Origin: Collimonas arenae
GTDB taxonomy: Bacteria; Pseudomonadota; Gammaproteobacteria; Burkholderiales; Burkholderiaceae_D
Assembly (NCBI RefSeq): GCF_001584165.1
Contig: NZ_CP013233.1
Location: 2,178,620 to 2,242,619 of the forward strand
Direction of reading: 5' to 3'
DNA: 64,000 bases
In this document: positions 8,790-17,185 of the stretch, in pieces
Layout of the letters: every line of letters starts with the position of its first letter
Numbering within the stretch: the stretch's first letter is position 1
The notes under the pieces: model-generated
Told to the model about the DNA's origin: nothing
The model's database searches: none
The model's input: only the letters and a program-made list of their open reading frames with translations
Translations under genes and position numbers: made by a program

Positions 8790-9578
8790 GTGGATGCGAT
8801 AGAATTTCTCGAACTGTGGGTCGCTAAGAAATCATATCCAGCCAATATCGAGAAAGACCAAATGAAATCCACGCCGAACGTACTTCCCTGGAAAAATACC
8901 TCGTGTGAGATGGAGTGCAATCTTGCGATGGGTCATCTTCTTATGAACCTCCAGCCGCGATTGCAGGTCAATGGCCGTGTCCATGCTGAAACCTATATTG
9001 CGGCAGTCGGTGCAATTGCGGGCTACGCTGCGCAGCGCACGTTGTTCGCCGAAACGCCGCCGGTTGTCGGGCACAACATTCATCGCGTGGGCACGAAGTC
9101 TGGCGAACAGTACTGGTTTGGCGATGCACTGAACAATATGCTCATGCCAAAAACGGAAGCCGATGGGAGTCGCTGCCTATGGTCCTTGGCGGCCGGCGGT
9201 GCACTAGGTGCTGGCCTGCAACCTCAGCAAATACCCAATCTCGACGCGATGTTTAAACATGTCGTGTCGACGATTGGCGGAGCAAATGAAGGGCGATCTT
9301 CAGTTCCTGCTCAGCATCAAGCTCACTTTGCGGCACGAGATCTGCTGAAACTAGTGTGGCCTTTAGCGCTCACCTGTCTTTCAGGAAAAATTCCTGGTGC
9401 CAAGCGCGAATTTGGAGCCGCACCTATCGCATGGTGGTCGGCCATCACAGCACAAGCCTCGAATCGCCCTATCCAAGATGTGAAACAAGTGTTGGCCCCT
9501 GATGTCGCTCTGACGTTGCTTATGGAGTCCGCAATTTATTGCAGCAAACTTGACCAATCGAGTATCGAATCAACGTAG
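8790..9578 (+). CDS. Conserved-looking hypothetical protein, function unknown
   Basis: 262 residues from a GTG at 8790; ATGs at 8862 and 8910 are alternatives. No signal peptide or clear membrane helix. The middle is Gly/Ala-rich (AETYIAAVGAIAGYAAQRTL, AAGGALGAGLQPQQ), and two tryptophans cluster in GAAPIAWWSAI. I do not recognise the family. The same frame is open upstream to a TGA at 8697-8699 and, beyond that codon, back to an ATG at 8661 with the plausible start MPSNLDDRHRLF. The gene may therefore have lost its first ~43 residues to a nonsense change. It lies just left of the IS1182-type insertion. Confidence 0.6.
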   Translation: MDAIEFLELWVAKKSYPANIEKDQMKSTPNVLPWKNTSCEMECNLAMGHLLMNLQPRLQVNGRVHAETYIAAVGAIAGYAAQRTLFAETPPVVGHNIHRVGTKSGEQYWFGDALNNMLMPKTEADGSRCLWSLAAGGALGAGLQPQQIPNLDAMFKHVVSTIGGANEGRSSVPAQHQAHFAARDLLKLVWPLALTCLSGKIPGAKREFGAAPIAWWSAITAQASNRPIQDVKQVLAPDVALTLLMESAIYCSKLDQSSIEST

Positions 9579-9696
9579 GCCCGCTTGGGGCCTGGGTAGC
9601 AATGCCTGGGGCATATTGGTACCGTTGAGCACTTTTAGGCGTCGAACCAGCGGCGATTGTTTGCGATCTATGTAGGTCCGTCGACTGTCGGCTTCT

Positions 9697-9720
9697 GGCC
9701 GAGGCCGTGTAAAAACGCTG
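9697..9720 (+). repeat. Left terminal inverted repeat of the IS1182-type element (with palindromic GGCC flank)
   Basis: These 24 bases match the inverse complement of 11371-11394 at 23 of 24 positions (core GTGTAAAAACGCTG). The outermost GGCC is its own reverse complement, so it may be a 4-bp target duplication rather than part of the repeat. Confidence 0.85.
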
Positions 9721-11390
9721 AATCCATCAAGGGAGCCGAGATCCACGTCATTTTAACGCGACATTGTTGATAATAGAGAGCCCTGCAAACGCGGCGGCTA
9801 TTTCCCTTGGCCGAGTAAATAGCCGTCTCCAAACATATCTCCTGACGCTAAAAGCGCCTATGCGCTCATCACCTTCATCAAGGTTCCCACGCCCAGCACG
9901 TTGATCATCCGCTTCATGTTGTAAGCCAGGACATGCAAGCTCATCTCGGTGCTCACTCGGGCCTTGGTTTTGGTGAGGAAGTGCGTAGCACCCATCCATG
10001 CCTTGATGGTGCCGAATGGATGCTCAACCGTTTGCCGGCGTATTCGCATCGCCTTCGGCGTTCGTTCCAACCGCTCCTGCATGGCCTCCAGTACAGACTC
10101 ATGCTCCCATCGTGTCACGCGCCGTTGAGGACTTGGCGTGCATGCGGATTTGAGTGAGCACTGCTGGCAATTCGAGCTCCAATAGCGGTGCAAATTCAAG
10201 CCTTTCTCTTTGCTCGTGAAACGCCAGATCAATCGCTCTCCGGCGGGACACTGATATTCATTGGCGCGTGCGTCGTAAATGAAATCCGCTTTGCCAAACC
10301 GACCTTCAGCAGAGGCATTGGAGGTCAGGTTCTTCGGGACGATCACGTTGATGCCGGCTTGTGTGCACGCCAGGATCTCTTCTCCTTTGAAGTAACCACG
10401 ATCAGCAACTACGGTCAGCGATGCGGTGCCAATCGCTTCTTGCGCTTGCCGGCTCATCGAGTGCAGTTGATCCCGGTCGCTCCCGATGTTGGTCACCTCG
10501 TGCGCCACAATCAGATGATGCTTTGCGTCGACCACCGTTTGTACGTTGTAGCCAACGACGCCTGTACCACGCGTCTTCATCGACCGTGCATCAGGATCGG
10601 TTTGGGAGACTTGTTGATCCGGCGTCTTCTGGAGTTTTAATTGGATGTCTTCAAGCTCTCGCATCTGCGCCTTGAGCGCTGCGATATTCTCATGCAGTCG
10701 AGTTGTCGTGAGTTGCTTGCGGTCCGGCTCTTGGCGATCCGCCGTGTCGAGGGCTGTCAGATAGCGATCAATGCTCGCTGCGATCTCTTCCATGCGCCGT
10801 TGCAGCTTGGCGCTGGTGAAGTTGCGGTCGCGGTTGTTGACGGCTTTGAATTTGCTGCCGTCAATAGCGACCAGCGCTTCAGAGAACAGGCCAAGTCGCT
10901 GACACAGCACGACGAACTGCTTGCATACATTGGAGATGGCACGGCCATTGTCTTTGCGGAAGTTGGCGATAGTCTTGAAGTCCGGCGTCAAATGCCCTGT
11001 CAGCCACATCAGTTCAACGTTACGCTGCGCCTCTCGTTCCAGGCGACGGCTTGATTGGAGCCGATTGAGATAGCCGTAGATGTAAATCTTGAGAAGAACC
11101 GATGGGTGATAGGCCGGACGTCCTGTTTGTGCAGGCATTGTTCCTTCGAAACCCATTTGCACCAGGTCCAGTTCATCGACGAAAACATCGACTACCCGCA
11201 CTGGGTTGCTATCGGCAACGTAGTCGTCCAGTTGCTCGGGAAGCAAAATGCGTTGACTGCGATCCCGCCCTTCAATGAAGCGTTTCATAGGTGTACCTCG
11301 AACAGAGTCATCTGTCCGTGTGACATGGATCGCCGCAAATCGTTTACTTCCGATTAGAATTAGCGCTCGACAGCGTTTTTACACAGCCTC
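9701..11390 (-). mobile_element. Insertion sequence, IS1182 family, complete (~1.69 kb)
   Basis: A single transposase gene flanked by near-identical ~20-bp inverted repeats (9701-9720 and 11371-11390). The next four bases outside on both sides are GGCC, consistent with a 4-bp palindromic target duplication; palindromic targets are known for IS1182-type elements. Length fits the family. It landed between two genes of unknown function without disrupting any recognisable frame. Intact ends and an intact transposase suggest a recent, potentially mobile copy. Confidence 0.9.
9858..11288 (-). CDS. IS1182 family transposase
   Basis: 476 residues, full length for the family. An N-terminal DUF772-type domain (RPAYHPSVLLKIYIYGYLNR, LTPDFKTIANFRKDN) precedes a DDE nuclease domain. 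The likely catalytic residues are Asp in LVAIDGSKFKAVNN, Asp in TVVADRGYFKGEEI, and Glu in TVEHPFGTIKAWMG. A central charged coiled-coil (RLHENIAALKAQMRELEDIQ) and a Cys-rich insert (CQQCSLKSAC) lie between the last two acidic residues, as usual for IS1182 transposases. It cuts and pastes the element that encloses it. No frameshift seen. Confidence 0.97.
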   Translation of the reverse strand: MKRFIEGRDRSQRILLPEQLDDYVADSNPVRVVDVFVDELDLVQMGFEGTMPAQTGRPAYHPSVLLKIYIYGYLNRLQSSRRLEREAQRNVELMWLTGHLTPDFKTIANFRKDNGRAISNVCKQFVVLCQRLGLFSEALVAIDGSKFKAVNNRDRNFTSAKLQRRMEEIAASIDRYLTALDTADRQEPDRKQLTTTRLHENIAALKAQMRELEDIQLKLQKTPDQQVSQTDPDARSMKTRGTGVVGYNVQTVVDAKHHLIVAHEVTNIGSDRDQLHSMSRQAQEAIGTASLTVVADRGYFKGEEILACTQAGINVIVPKNLTSNASAEGRFGKADFIYDARANEYQCPAGERLIWRFTSKEKGLNLHRYWSSNCQQCSLKSACTPSPQRRVTRWEHESVLEAMQERLERTPKAMRIRRQTVEHPFGTIKAWMGATHFLTKTKARVSTEMSLHVLAYNMKRMINVLGVGTLMKVMSA

Positions 11391-11394
11391 GGCC
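11371..11394 (-). repeat. Right terminal inverted repeat of the IS1182-type element
   Basis: Inverse complement of 9697-9720 with one mismatch (GGCTGTG against GGCCGTG). Includes the outer GGCC that may be the target duplication. Confidence 0.85.
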
Positions 11395-11416
11395 GATTGC
11401 GGCCACTTACTAGAAG

Positions 11417-11908
11417 CTATAAAACTAGAAATTTTCCACCCTGGCGCTCAAAATCTTGACGGGAGGTCTCTGTTTCTATCGTCGCGAATGTATCAGGACT
11501 ATAAATATCTCGATAGAACAGCTGAGGTTTTTTATACACTTTGCGGAATTCTTGAAATGACAGCGTCGTGATGTCGACGTCATAAGTTAGCTCTACAACC
11601 GCGACTATCCACGAGCACACCAAGTCCGTTCTGTTCAAGACATTGTTAACGCGTGACTCAAGTTGTGTATAACCGCTGGAGTCTTTTGATGTATTTTTGA
11701 GTTCGTCGCCTGTCATCATCGTAACCACTATCTCGTGATTCATAACACTAGTCAGCGATACCCAGCCCATAGTCACCATGTCCGTGTCGCCCGAGAACTG
11801 GACGATTGGAAAACTCTTGCCTGTTTTTTCCGATACTAGCCAAAGAATAGAGTCGTATATTGACTTTGGGACCTTGTTACCATCGAAGAGTTTTTTCAGG
11901 ATGTTCAT
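11417..11908 (-). CDS. Hypothetical protein, unknown function
   Basis: 163 residues, with GAGG about 10 bases before the ATG. No signal peptide or membrane helix; a mixed alpha/beta composition with several aromatic residues near the C-terminus (KKPQLFYRDIYSPDTFATIE). Its base composition is more AT-rich than the surrounding genes, which suggests acquisition by transfer. Family not recognised. It lies just right of the IS element, reading toward it. Confidence 0.5.
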   Translation of the reverse strand: MNILKKLFDGNKVPKSIYDSILWLVSEKTGKSFPIVQFSGDTDMVTMGWVSLTSVMNHEIVVTMMTGDELKNTSKDSSGYTQLESRVNNVLNRTDLVCSWIVAVVELTYDVDITTLSFQEFRKVYKKPQLFYRDIYSPDTFATIETETSRQDFERQGGKFLVL

Positions 11909-12119
11909 GCCGCAGGTGCCTCGTTAAGTTCATCGAGCAGCCAGGGTAGTTTCTCCCCAGCAATATTCCACTATCGTGCCACGAAATGATTGGCAAAACA
12001 ATATTAAATTGGAGACGGGGGCGACGGACCGGTGTTGGCCGATAGATGACGACTACTTCCAATTCGAAGCGGGCATCCGCTATCACTCTGTGCGGTGTGG
12101 AAGAATTTTTTCCGCTCGT

Positions 12120-12554
12120 TCATGAATCCCGTCCGGCTCTCAACACGGCTTCTCCCGTGCGTGGATTCGTCAGAGTTACGTTCTCGAGCGCCTTGATTCG
12201 CCACTCGGTTGCCTGTCGCGTCAGCACGGCAAGGATCACCGTGTCGACAGCGTGCGGCCCCGCCGGATGAGCCTCTCCGACCGCGAGGCGGCTCCAGAAG
12301 TGCATGACTGCCGCGTCGTCGCTGATCGCAACTACATCGATTAGCTCGTTCTCAAGGATGGAATCGCTGTAGATGGTTGCGTGGATGGGCGCATGTAGCT
12401 TGACGATCTCACCGACACCGCGCACATAGTGTCCGAACCGATTCACGAACGTCGCATCCTCATGGAACAATGCTCCGAAGGATTGCATGTCGTGATTGTT
12501 CCAGGCGGTTTGAAACGCGTGAGGTGCGTCTTCGGGTTGTTTCATTTGAATCAT
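12120..12554 (-). CDS. SnoaL-like / NTF2-fold protein (SgcJ/EcaC-type)
   Basis: 144 residues from the ATG at 12554, which has GAGGA five bases upstream; an ATG at 12566 would add four residues. The sequence follows the NTF2-like pattern of SgcJ/EcaC proteins: a helical start (HAFQTAWNNHDMQSFGALFH), EDATFVNRFGHYVRGVGEIV, then beta strands ending with EWRIKALENVTL. The family includes ketosteroid isomerase-like and polyketide cyclase-like proteins, mostly uncharacterised. No neighbour indicates a pathway. Confidence 0.78.
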   Translation of the reverse strand: MIQMKQPEDAPHAFQTAWNNHDMQSFGALFHEDATFVNRFGHYVRGVGEIVKLHAPIHATIYSDSILENELIDVVAISDDAAVMHFWSRLAVGEAHPAGPHAVDTVILAVLTRQATEWRIKALENVTLTNPRTGEAVLRAGRDS

Positions 12555-12666
12555 GTGGATCCTCATAAGCGTCTATATGAAAGTACCCAACGTCTGTTTT
12601 GGGGCTTACGGTCGGGCGGTTAAGGCAAATCCTGCTCAATCACGGAATGCCCGCCCGTGGCCGCAA

Positions 12667-13119
12667 TCAGTCTTTCTTGCTTTGCGGTTGGAACTTCAAA
12701 TGTATCAACGGATAAGCGCGTCCTTGGCTGTCGCATTCCGAACGACCTGTCGCCTTAAAGCCTATGCGGAAATAGAAAGCTGCGGCCTGAGCGTTCTGTT
12801 CATTGACGTCCGTTGTCAAACATTCGTGTAAGGTCAAAGCGTGATTCACCAACGCGTGTCCAATACCTTTGCCATGGTGAGCGGGATCAATAAATAAGGC
12901 TTCCATATGGGCGCCACTCAATAACATGAACCCTAATGCCTGGTCGTCTTCATTCACGGCCAACCACAATGGCGCAGCAGGAAGAAAATCGCGTACTTCC
13001 ATTTCAATTGCAATGCGGTCTTCGTGGCTGAGGAATGCATGGGTTGTGAACACGGCATCACGCCAAATCTCGAGCACGCGTTCACCATCTGTACTGCGTG
13101 AGTTTCTAATTTTTATCAT
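12667..13119 (-). CDS. yjaB: GNAT family N-acetyltransferase, YjaB-like
   Basis: 150 residues with close resemblance to E. coli YjaB along the whole length: RNSRSTDGERVLEIWRDAV, TTHAFLSHEDR, APLWLAVNEDDQALGFMLLS, ALFIDPAHHGKGIGHALVNH and the end motif GFKATGRSECDSQGRAYPL. The acetyl-CoA loop is HHGKGIGHAL. YjaB is a predicted N-acetyltransferase whose substrate is not established. Transcribed away from the FCD regulator at 13349 across a ~230-bp region that holds palindromes. Confidence 0.88.
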   Translation of the reverse strand: MIKIRNSRSTDGERVLEIWRDAVFTTHAFLSHEDRIAIEMEVRDFLPAAPLWLAVNEDDQALGFMLLSGAHMEALFIDPAHHGKGIGHALVNHALTLHECLTTDVNEQNAQAAAFYFRIGFKATGRSECDSQGRAYPLIHLKFQPQSKKD

Positions 13120-13278
13120 GCTGGAAAGAATACTTACAGTTCAGATCCTTTGCAAACGTAAGCTGGCTGCAGAACGTACGTTTCTGGCCGTTCGTTTGCT
13201 TTCGACTTTAATTGTACGGAACACTAAATTAGCAAAAATGCATCTCGCCGTGAAATTTCATGTCAATCGTTGACCTCA

Positions 13279-13290
13279 GTGATATATCAC
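13279..13290. promoter_or_regulatory. Perfect 12-bp palindrome (operator candidate)
   Basis: GTGATATATCAC, a perfect dyad in the divergent gap between yjaB-like and the FCD regulator. It is adjacent to a second larger palindrome, and both could serve as binding sites for the FCD-type protein encoded next door. Regulation is inferred from position only. Confidence 0.4.
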
Positions 13291-13293
13291 ATT

Positions 13294-13322
13294 AATATCA
13301 GTGTCAATTGATACTCGATATT
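13294..13322. promoter_or_regulatory. 29-bp imperfect palindrome upstream of FCD regulator
   Basis: The outer arms AATATC (13294-13299) and GATATT (13317-13322) enclose the dyad GTGTCAATTGATAC, which is symmetric at 12 of 14 positions. It ends 26 bp before the ATG at 13349, where it could act as an operator for the FCD regulator itself and for the catabolic genes downstream. Confidence 0.45.
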
Positions 13323-13348
13323 AAGCGCTCACGCGTTTCAACAACCCA

Positions 13349-14058
13349 ATGTCCAATACCCCGCAGCGAGCAACATCGCCTTCCAAGGCGGCGCAGGCAA
13401 GCCAGGTTCAGCCGACCAATATTCCAGCCGGGGCTGCGCTGCGCGAATTCGCTTACGCAGAGATCAAGCGCCGCATCATGACGCTGGAATTTCGTCCGGG
13501 CGAACCGATCAACGAAGCACACCTGCAAACCTTGCTGGGCATTGGTCGCACTCCTGTGCATCAGGCTTTGCATCGGCTGGAGGTGGAAGGGCTGGTGTCG
13601 ATCATGCCGCGCAAGGGGTGATGGTGACGCCGTTGTCGCTCAACGATGTGCTGGACATGATCGAGGTGCGCATGGCCAATGAAATCCTTTGTGTCGGGCT
13701 GGCGGCGGAGCGTGCCGATGAGGCCGACTTGAAGAGCATGCGCGATATTGTCGACCGCTCACCGACGCTGATTGCACGGCGTGATGTGCCGGCCCTGATG
13801 GGATTGGACATGCAGTTCCATATCGCGATTTCTGCGGCTTCGCGCAATAAGGTGCTGGGTGATCTGTTGCGCAACCTGCATGAAAAACAGGCGCGTTTCT
13901 GGTTCCTGTCACTTTCCGATCCGCAGCATCTGCAACATGTCTATGAAGAGCACCTGCAGATCGTCGACGCGCTTGAACGGCGCGATGCCGACGCTGCGCG
14001 CGAGGCAATACGGCAACACGTCGACGAATTCCGCAGCAATATTGTCCGCTCCATTTAA
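13349..14058 (+). pseudogene. GntR/FCD family transcriptional regulator, one-base frameshift
   Basis: N-terminal GntR winged helix (FAYAEIKRRIMTLEFRPGEP, TLLGIGRTPVHQALHRLEVE) reads to a stop at 13619-13621. The FCD ligand-binding domain continues in another frame from 13618 (NDVLDMIEVRMANEILCVGL, MDMQFHIAISAASRNKVLGD). One extra base in the G run 13614-13617 fuses them as PRKGVMVTPLS and gives 236 residues, the usual family size. FCD proteins repress catabolic genes until bound by an acid metabolite. The genes following (DUF2848, amidase, MHS transporter) are the likely regulon. Most probably intact in the cell. Confidence 0.85.
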
Positions 14059-14095
14059 TCAGCCTAATCAACCCAACAACCAAGCGAGTAGTCTC

Positions 14096-14773
14096 ATGGC
14101 GAATTTGCAATTCAACCTGGTCGGCCACGGGCCGATTTCGATCGATGTGCAGCAACTGGTGATCGCCGGCTGGACCGGCCGCGACCATGCAAGCGTCGAG
14201 CATCATATTCAGGAGCTGGAGGCAATCGGCGTCAAGCGGCCAGCCAGCATCCCGAGTTTCTATCGTGTGTCGGCAGATCTGCTGACCATCTCGCCGTCGT
14301 TGCAGGTAGCGGGCGATGAGTCGTCCGGTGAGGCCGAATTTGTGTTGTTTTCGACGACCGAGGGGCTGCTGGTCGGGATTGGTTCGGATCATACCGACCG
14401 CAAGGTGGAAAGCTATGGCGTCACGGTTTCCAAGCAGATGTGCGCGAAACCGGTCGGTGCGGATTTGTGGCGCATGAGTGAACTCGCTGAACACTGGGAC
14501 GAATTGCAGATGCGCACCTGGCGTCGACGCGGTGCCGAGCATCGTTTGTACCAAGAGGGCGCTGTCACGAAAATGCTGGCGCCACAGGACTTGATCGGCC
14601 GCTATACCGGAGGCAAGGAACTGCCGGTCGGCACGGTCATGTTTTGCGGAACCCAGCCGATTATCGGCGAGATGGGCTTCGGCGAGTGCTTCGAAATGGA
14701 ACTCTCTGATCCGCGCCTGCAACGCAGCCTGACGCATCGCTATAACGTTGTCTCCTTACCTATCGAAGGATGA
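14096..14773 (+). CDS. DUF2848 family protein
   Basis: 225 residues from the ATG at 14096. The family features are visible: NLVGHGPISIDVQQLVIAGW, SFYRVSADLLTISPSLQVAG, then a central SGEAEFVLFSTTEGLLVGIG and IGSDHTDRK, and the C-terminal VGTVMFCGTQPIIGEMGFGE with FEMELSDPRLQRSL. DUF2848 resembles part of the fumarylacetoacetate hydrolase-type fold by its GSDHTDR/FCGT pattern, but function is not established. It overlaps no gene but ends 4 bp before the amidase ATG, so the two are almost surely co-translated and act in one degradation pathway. Confidence 0.85.
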   Translation: MANLQFNLVGHGPISIDVQQLVIAGWTGRDHASVEHHIQELEAIGVKRPASIPSFYRVSADLLTISPSLQVAGDESSGEAEFVLFSTTEGLLVGIGSDHTDRKVESYGVTVSKQMCAKPVGADLWRMSELAEHWDELQMRTWRRRGAEHRLYQEGAVTKMLAPQDLIGRYTGGKELPVGTVMFCGTQPIIGEMGFGECFEMELSDPRLQRSLTHRYNVVSLPIEG

Positions 14774-14777
14774 ATCG

Positions 14778-16115
14778 ATGAAAACTATCCGTACCTTGGC
14801 CGCAGAATTGCAGGCCGGAACAAACAGCAGCGTCAAACTGGTGGAGCAGGCGCTGGCCCAGATCGAGGCCCACCGCGCCGCCGGCGGCGCAGCATATATC
14901 CATGTCGACGCCGCTCAGGCGCTGGCTGCGGCGCGCGCCAGCGATGCTGCTCGTGCGGCCGGTTATGCACCGTCGCTGCTGGCTGGTTTGCCGGTATCGA
15001 TCAAGGATTTGTTCGATGTCAAAGGGCAGGTAACTGCTGCCGGTTCAACCGTGCTGGCCGATGCAAAACCGGCTACCGCCGATGCTGCTGCCGTGGCGCG
15101 CCTGCGCAATGCCGGTGCGATTTTGCTCGGTCGCACCAACATGAGCGAATTCGCATTTTCCGGTCTGGGTTTGAATCCGCATTACGGCACGCCGACCAAT
15201 CCGTTTGACAGCGCCCGCGTGGCGGGGGGCTCTACGTCCGGCGGCGCGGTGTCGGTTGCCGGCGGTATGGCGGTGGCGGCACTTGGCACCGATACCGGCG
15301 GTTCGATCCGTATTCCGTCGGCGTTCTGCGGGCTGACCGGCTTTAAGCCGACCGCGCGCCGGGTCGATTTGAGCGGCGCCGTGCCGCTATCAACCACACT
15401 CGATTCCGCCGGACCGTTGACGCATAGCGTCGATTGCTGCGCGATTGTTGATGCCATCTTGTCTGGCGAGTTGCTGGATAGTGCCGCGGTACCTTTGCAG
15501 GGATTGCGTTTCGGCGTGACGGAGGATTTTGTCGGCGAAGGCATCGCCCCCGAAGTGCGCGATGCCTTCGAAAATGTACTGAATTTGCTGGAGCGTGCCG
15601 GCGCGCATATCGAACGTTTTACCTTCCCCGAACTGAAAACGCTGCCCACGATCAATGCCGGCGGCGGCTTCACTGCGGCTGAGGCGTGGGCCTGGCATCG
15701 CGCGTTGCTGGAAAGCTCGGCCGAGCGCTATGATCAACGGGTGGCGGCACGCATCCGGCGCGGCGGCCAGCAAAGCGCCGCCGACTATATTGACCTGCTG
15801 GCCGCGCGCCGCAACCTGATCGCCGCCGCGCAACAGCGCTTGCGTCCATTTGACGCCTGGTTGATGCCAACGGTCGCCACGTTGCCGCCGTTATTGCAGT
15901 CATTGCAGCAAAGCGACGACACCTTCTTTGCCACCAATGGACTGGTGTTGCGCAATCCTGCGGCGATCAATTTCCTCGACGGCTGTGCGCTCAACCTGCC
16001 ATGTCCTGTCGGTAGCGGTTTGCCGGTGGGCTTCAGTATTTGCGGCTTGGCCGGGCAGGATGCGCGGGTGCTGCAAATCGGCCGCGCGGTCGAAGCGGCA
16101 TTGCAGGACGCTTGA
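14778..16115 (+). CDS. Amidase (amidase signature family)
   Basis: 445 residues from the ATG at 14778, 4 bp after the DUF2848 stop. The Ser-cisSer-Lys catalytic set is present: Lys in LPVSIKDLFDV, cis-Ser in GGSTSGGAVSV, and the nucleophile Ser in LGTDTGGSIRIPSAFCGLTG. It hydrolyses an amide; AtzF, GatA and many catabolic amidases belong here. The absence of gatB/gatC nearby and the partnership with DUF2848 and an MHS permease favour a catabolic amidase over tRNA amidation. The exact substrate cannot be read from sequence. Confidence 0.92.
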   Translation: MKTIRTLAAELQAGTNSSVKLVEQALAQIEAHRAAGGAAYIHVDAAQALAAARASDAARAAGYAPSLLAGLPVSIKDLFDVKGQVTAAGSTVLADAKPATADAAAVARLRNAGAILLGRTNMSEFAFSGLGLNPHYGTPTNPFDSARVAGGSTSGGAVSVAGGMAVAALGTDTGGSIRIPSAFCGLTGFKPTARRVDLSGAVPLSTTLDSAGPLTHSVDCCAIVDAILSGELLDSAAVPLQGLRFGVTEDFVGEGIAPEVRDAFENVLNLLERAGAHIERFTFPELKTLPTINAGGGFTAAEAWAWHRALLESSAERYDQRVAARIRRGGQQSAADYIDLLAARRNLIAAAQQRLRPFDAWLMPTVATLPPLLQSLQQSDDTFFATNGLVLRNPAAINFLDGCALNLPCPVGSGLPVGFSICGLAGQDARVLQIGRAVEAALQDA

Positions 16116-16136
16116 TCTTACGCTGCGTCAGGTGCG

Positions 16137-16143
16137 AAGGAGG
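16137..16143 (+). promoter_or_regulatory. Shine-Dalgarno AAGGAGG fixing a GTG start
   Basis: A full-strength ribosome binding site four bases before GTG 16148. It decides the start of the LysR-type gene over longer in-frame options that would overlap the amidase. Confidence 0.7.
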
Positions 16144-16147
16144 CATT

Positions 16148-17110
16148 GTGAACACGCGATTTCTGGAAGCGTTTGTATGGGTGGCGCGGCTCGGCAGTTT
16201 CCGTGCTGCGGCGGAGAAACTGAATATCACCCAGGCCGCGATTTCCAATCGGATCGCTTCGCTCGAACAGGATTTCGATACACGCCTGTTTGAGCGCGAT
16301 GCCCGCGAGATTCGCCTGACCTTCGATGGCCGTCGCTTGCTCGGTTACGCCGAACGGATGCTGGAACTGAGCCGGGAAATGTCCGCCATCGGTCGCACCG
16401 GTTCCAGCATCGCCGGCATTGTGCGTATCGGCGTGATCGAAACCATCGTCCACACCTGGCTGATCGATTTCCTGCGCCGCGTGCAGGAGATGTATCCCGG
16501 CATTGAACTGCAACTGACGTCGGAATCGACACGGCGCTTGCACGAGCAGTTGCGGCAAGGCGAACTGGATCTGGCGCTGCAGACCGATCCGGTGATCGGC
16601 GACGGCATTCGCAATACCGCGAGCGGATCGATTGCGATGGGCTGGGTCGGGCGCGCTGCCGACTGGCCCGCAGGCATGGCGCCGGTGAGCCTGGCGCAAT
16701 TGGCGGAACGGCCGATCGTGACCATGAATCGCGGTTCGCAACCGCATTCCGCATTGATGGAATTGTGCGAAGCCGAAGGGGTGCCGGCGCCACGCATCCA
16801 TTGCGTCAGTTCCATTTCCGCCATCGTGCGGCTGGTGCAATCGGGTTTCGGCATTGCCGTGCTGCCGTTGGCGCCGGCACGTGATCAGATCAGCAGCGGC
16901 ACGCTGAACATTATTCCCTGTACCACTAATCTGACGCCGCAACGGCTGGTGGTCAGTTATTGCGCCGACCTGACCACGGAAGCGATCCAGCTGGTTGCCA
17001 AGCTGGCATGTGAAGAGGCCGCGCGCTTCACGCTCAACCTGGAACCGCAGTACGGCTTTGATCCTCACCAAGTCAACGACGCCACAAGTAAAACTTATCA
17101 GTCACCATAA
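16148..17110 (+). CDS. LysR family transcriptional regulator
   Basis: 320 residues starting at GTG 16148. The N-terminal winged helix is typical (FLEAFVWVARLGSFRAAAEK, NITQAAISNRIASLEQDFDT, LFERDAREIRLTFDGRRLL). The periplasmic-binding-like effector domain starts around residue 90 (GIVRIGVIETIVHTWLIDFL). It lies 32 bp after the amidase in the same direction, so it is either operonic or regulates the flanking catabolic genes in addition to the FCD protein. The inducer is unknown. Confidence 0.92.
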   Translation: MNTRFLEAFVWVARLGSFRAAAEKLNITQAAISNRIASLEQDFDTRLFERDAREIRLTFDGRRLLGYAERMLELSREMSAIGRTGSSIAGIVRIGVIETIVHTWLIDFLRRVQEMYPGIELQLTSESTRRLHEQLRQGELDLALQTDPVIGDGIRNTASGSIAMGWVGRAADWPAGMAPVSLAQLAERPIVTMNRGSQPHSALMELCEAEGVPAPRIHCVSSISAIVRLVQSGFGIAVLPLAPARDQISSGTLNIIPCTTNLTPQRLVVSYCADLTTEAIQLVAKLACEEAARFTLNLEPQYGFDPHQVNDATSKTYQSP

Positions 17111-17185
17111 AAATAACCCGTTTGCCAGGCATGGACCGAAAAACTATTCTCAAGTCTTCCGGCCCAACTTGAAAAAGCGAAAACG

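Noticed and set aside
16118..17071. 317-residue frame on the minus strand across the LysR gene
   Set aside because: It is antisense to a well-supported LysR-type gene with a strong ribosome binding site, and shows no domain.
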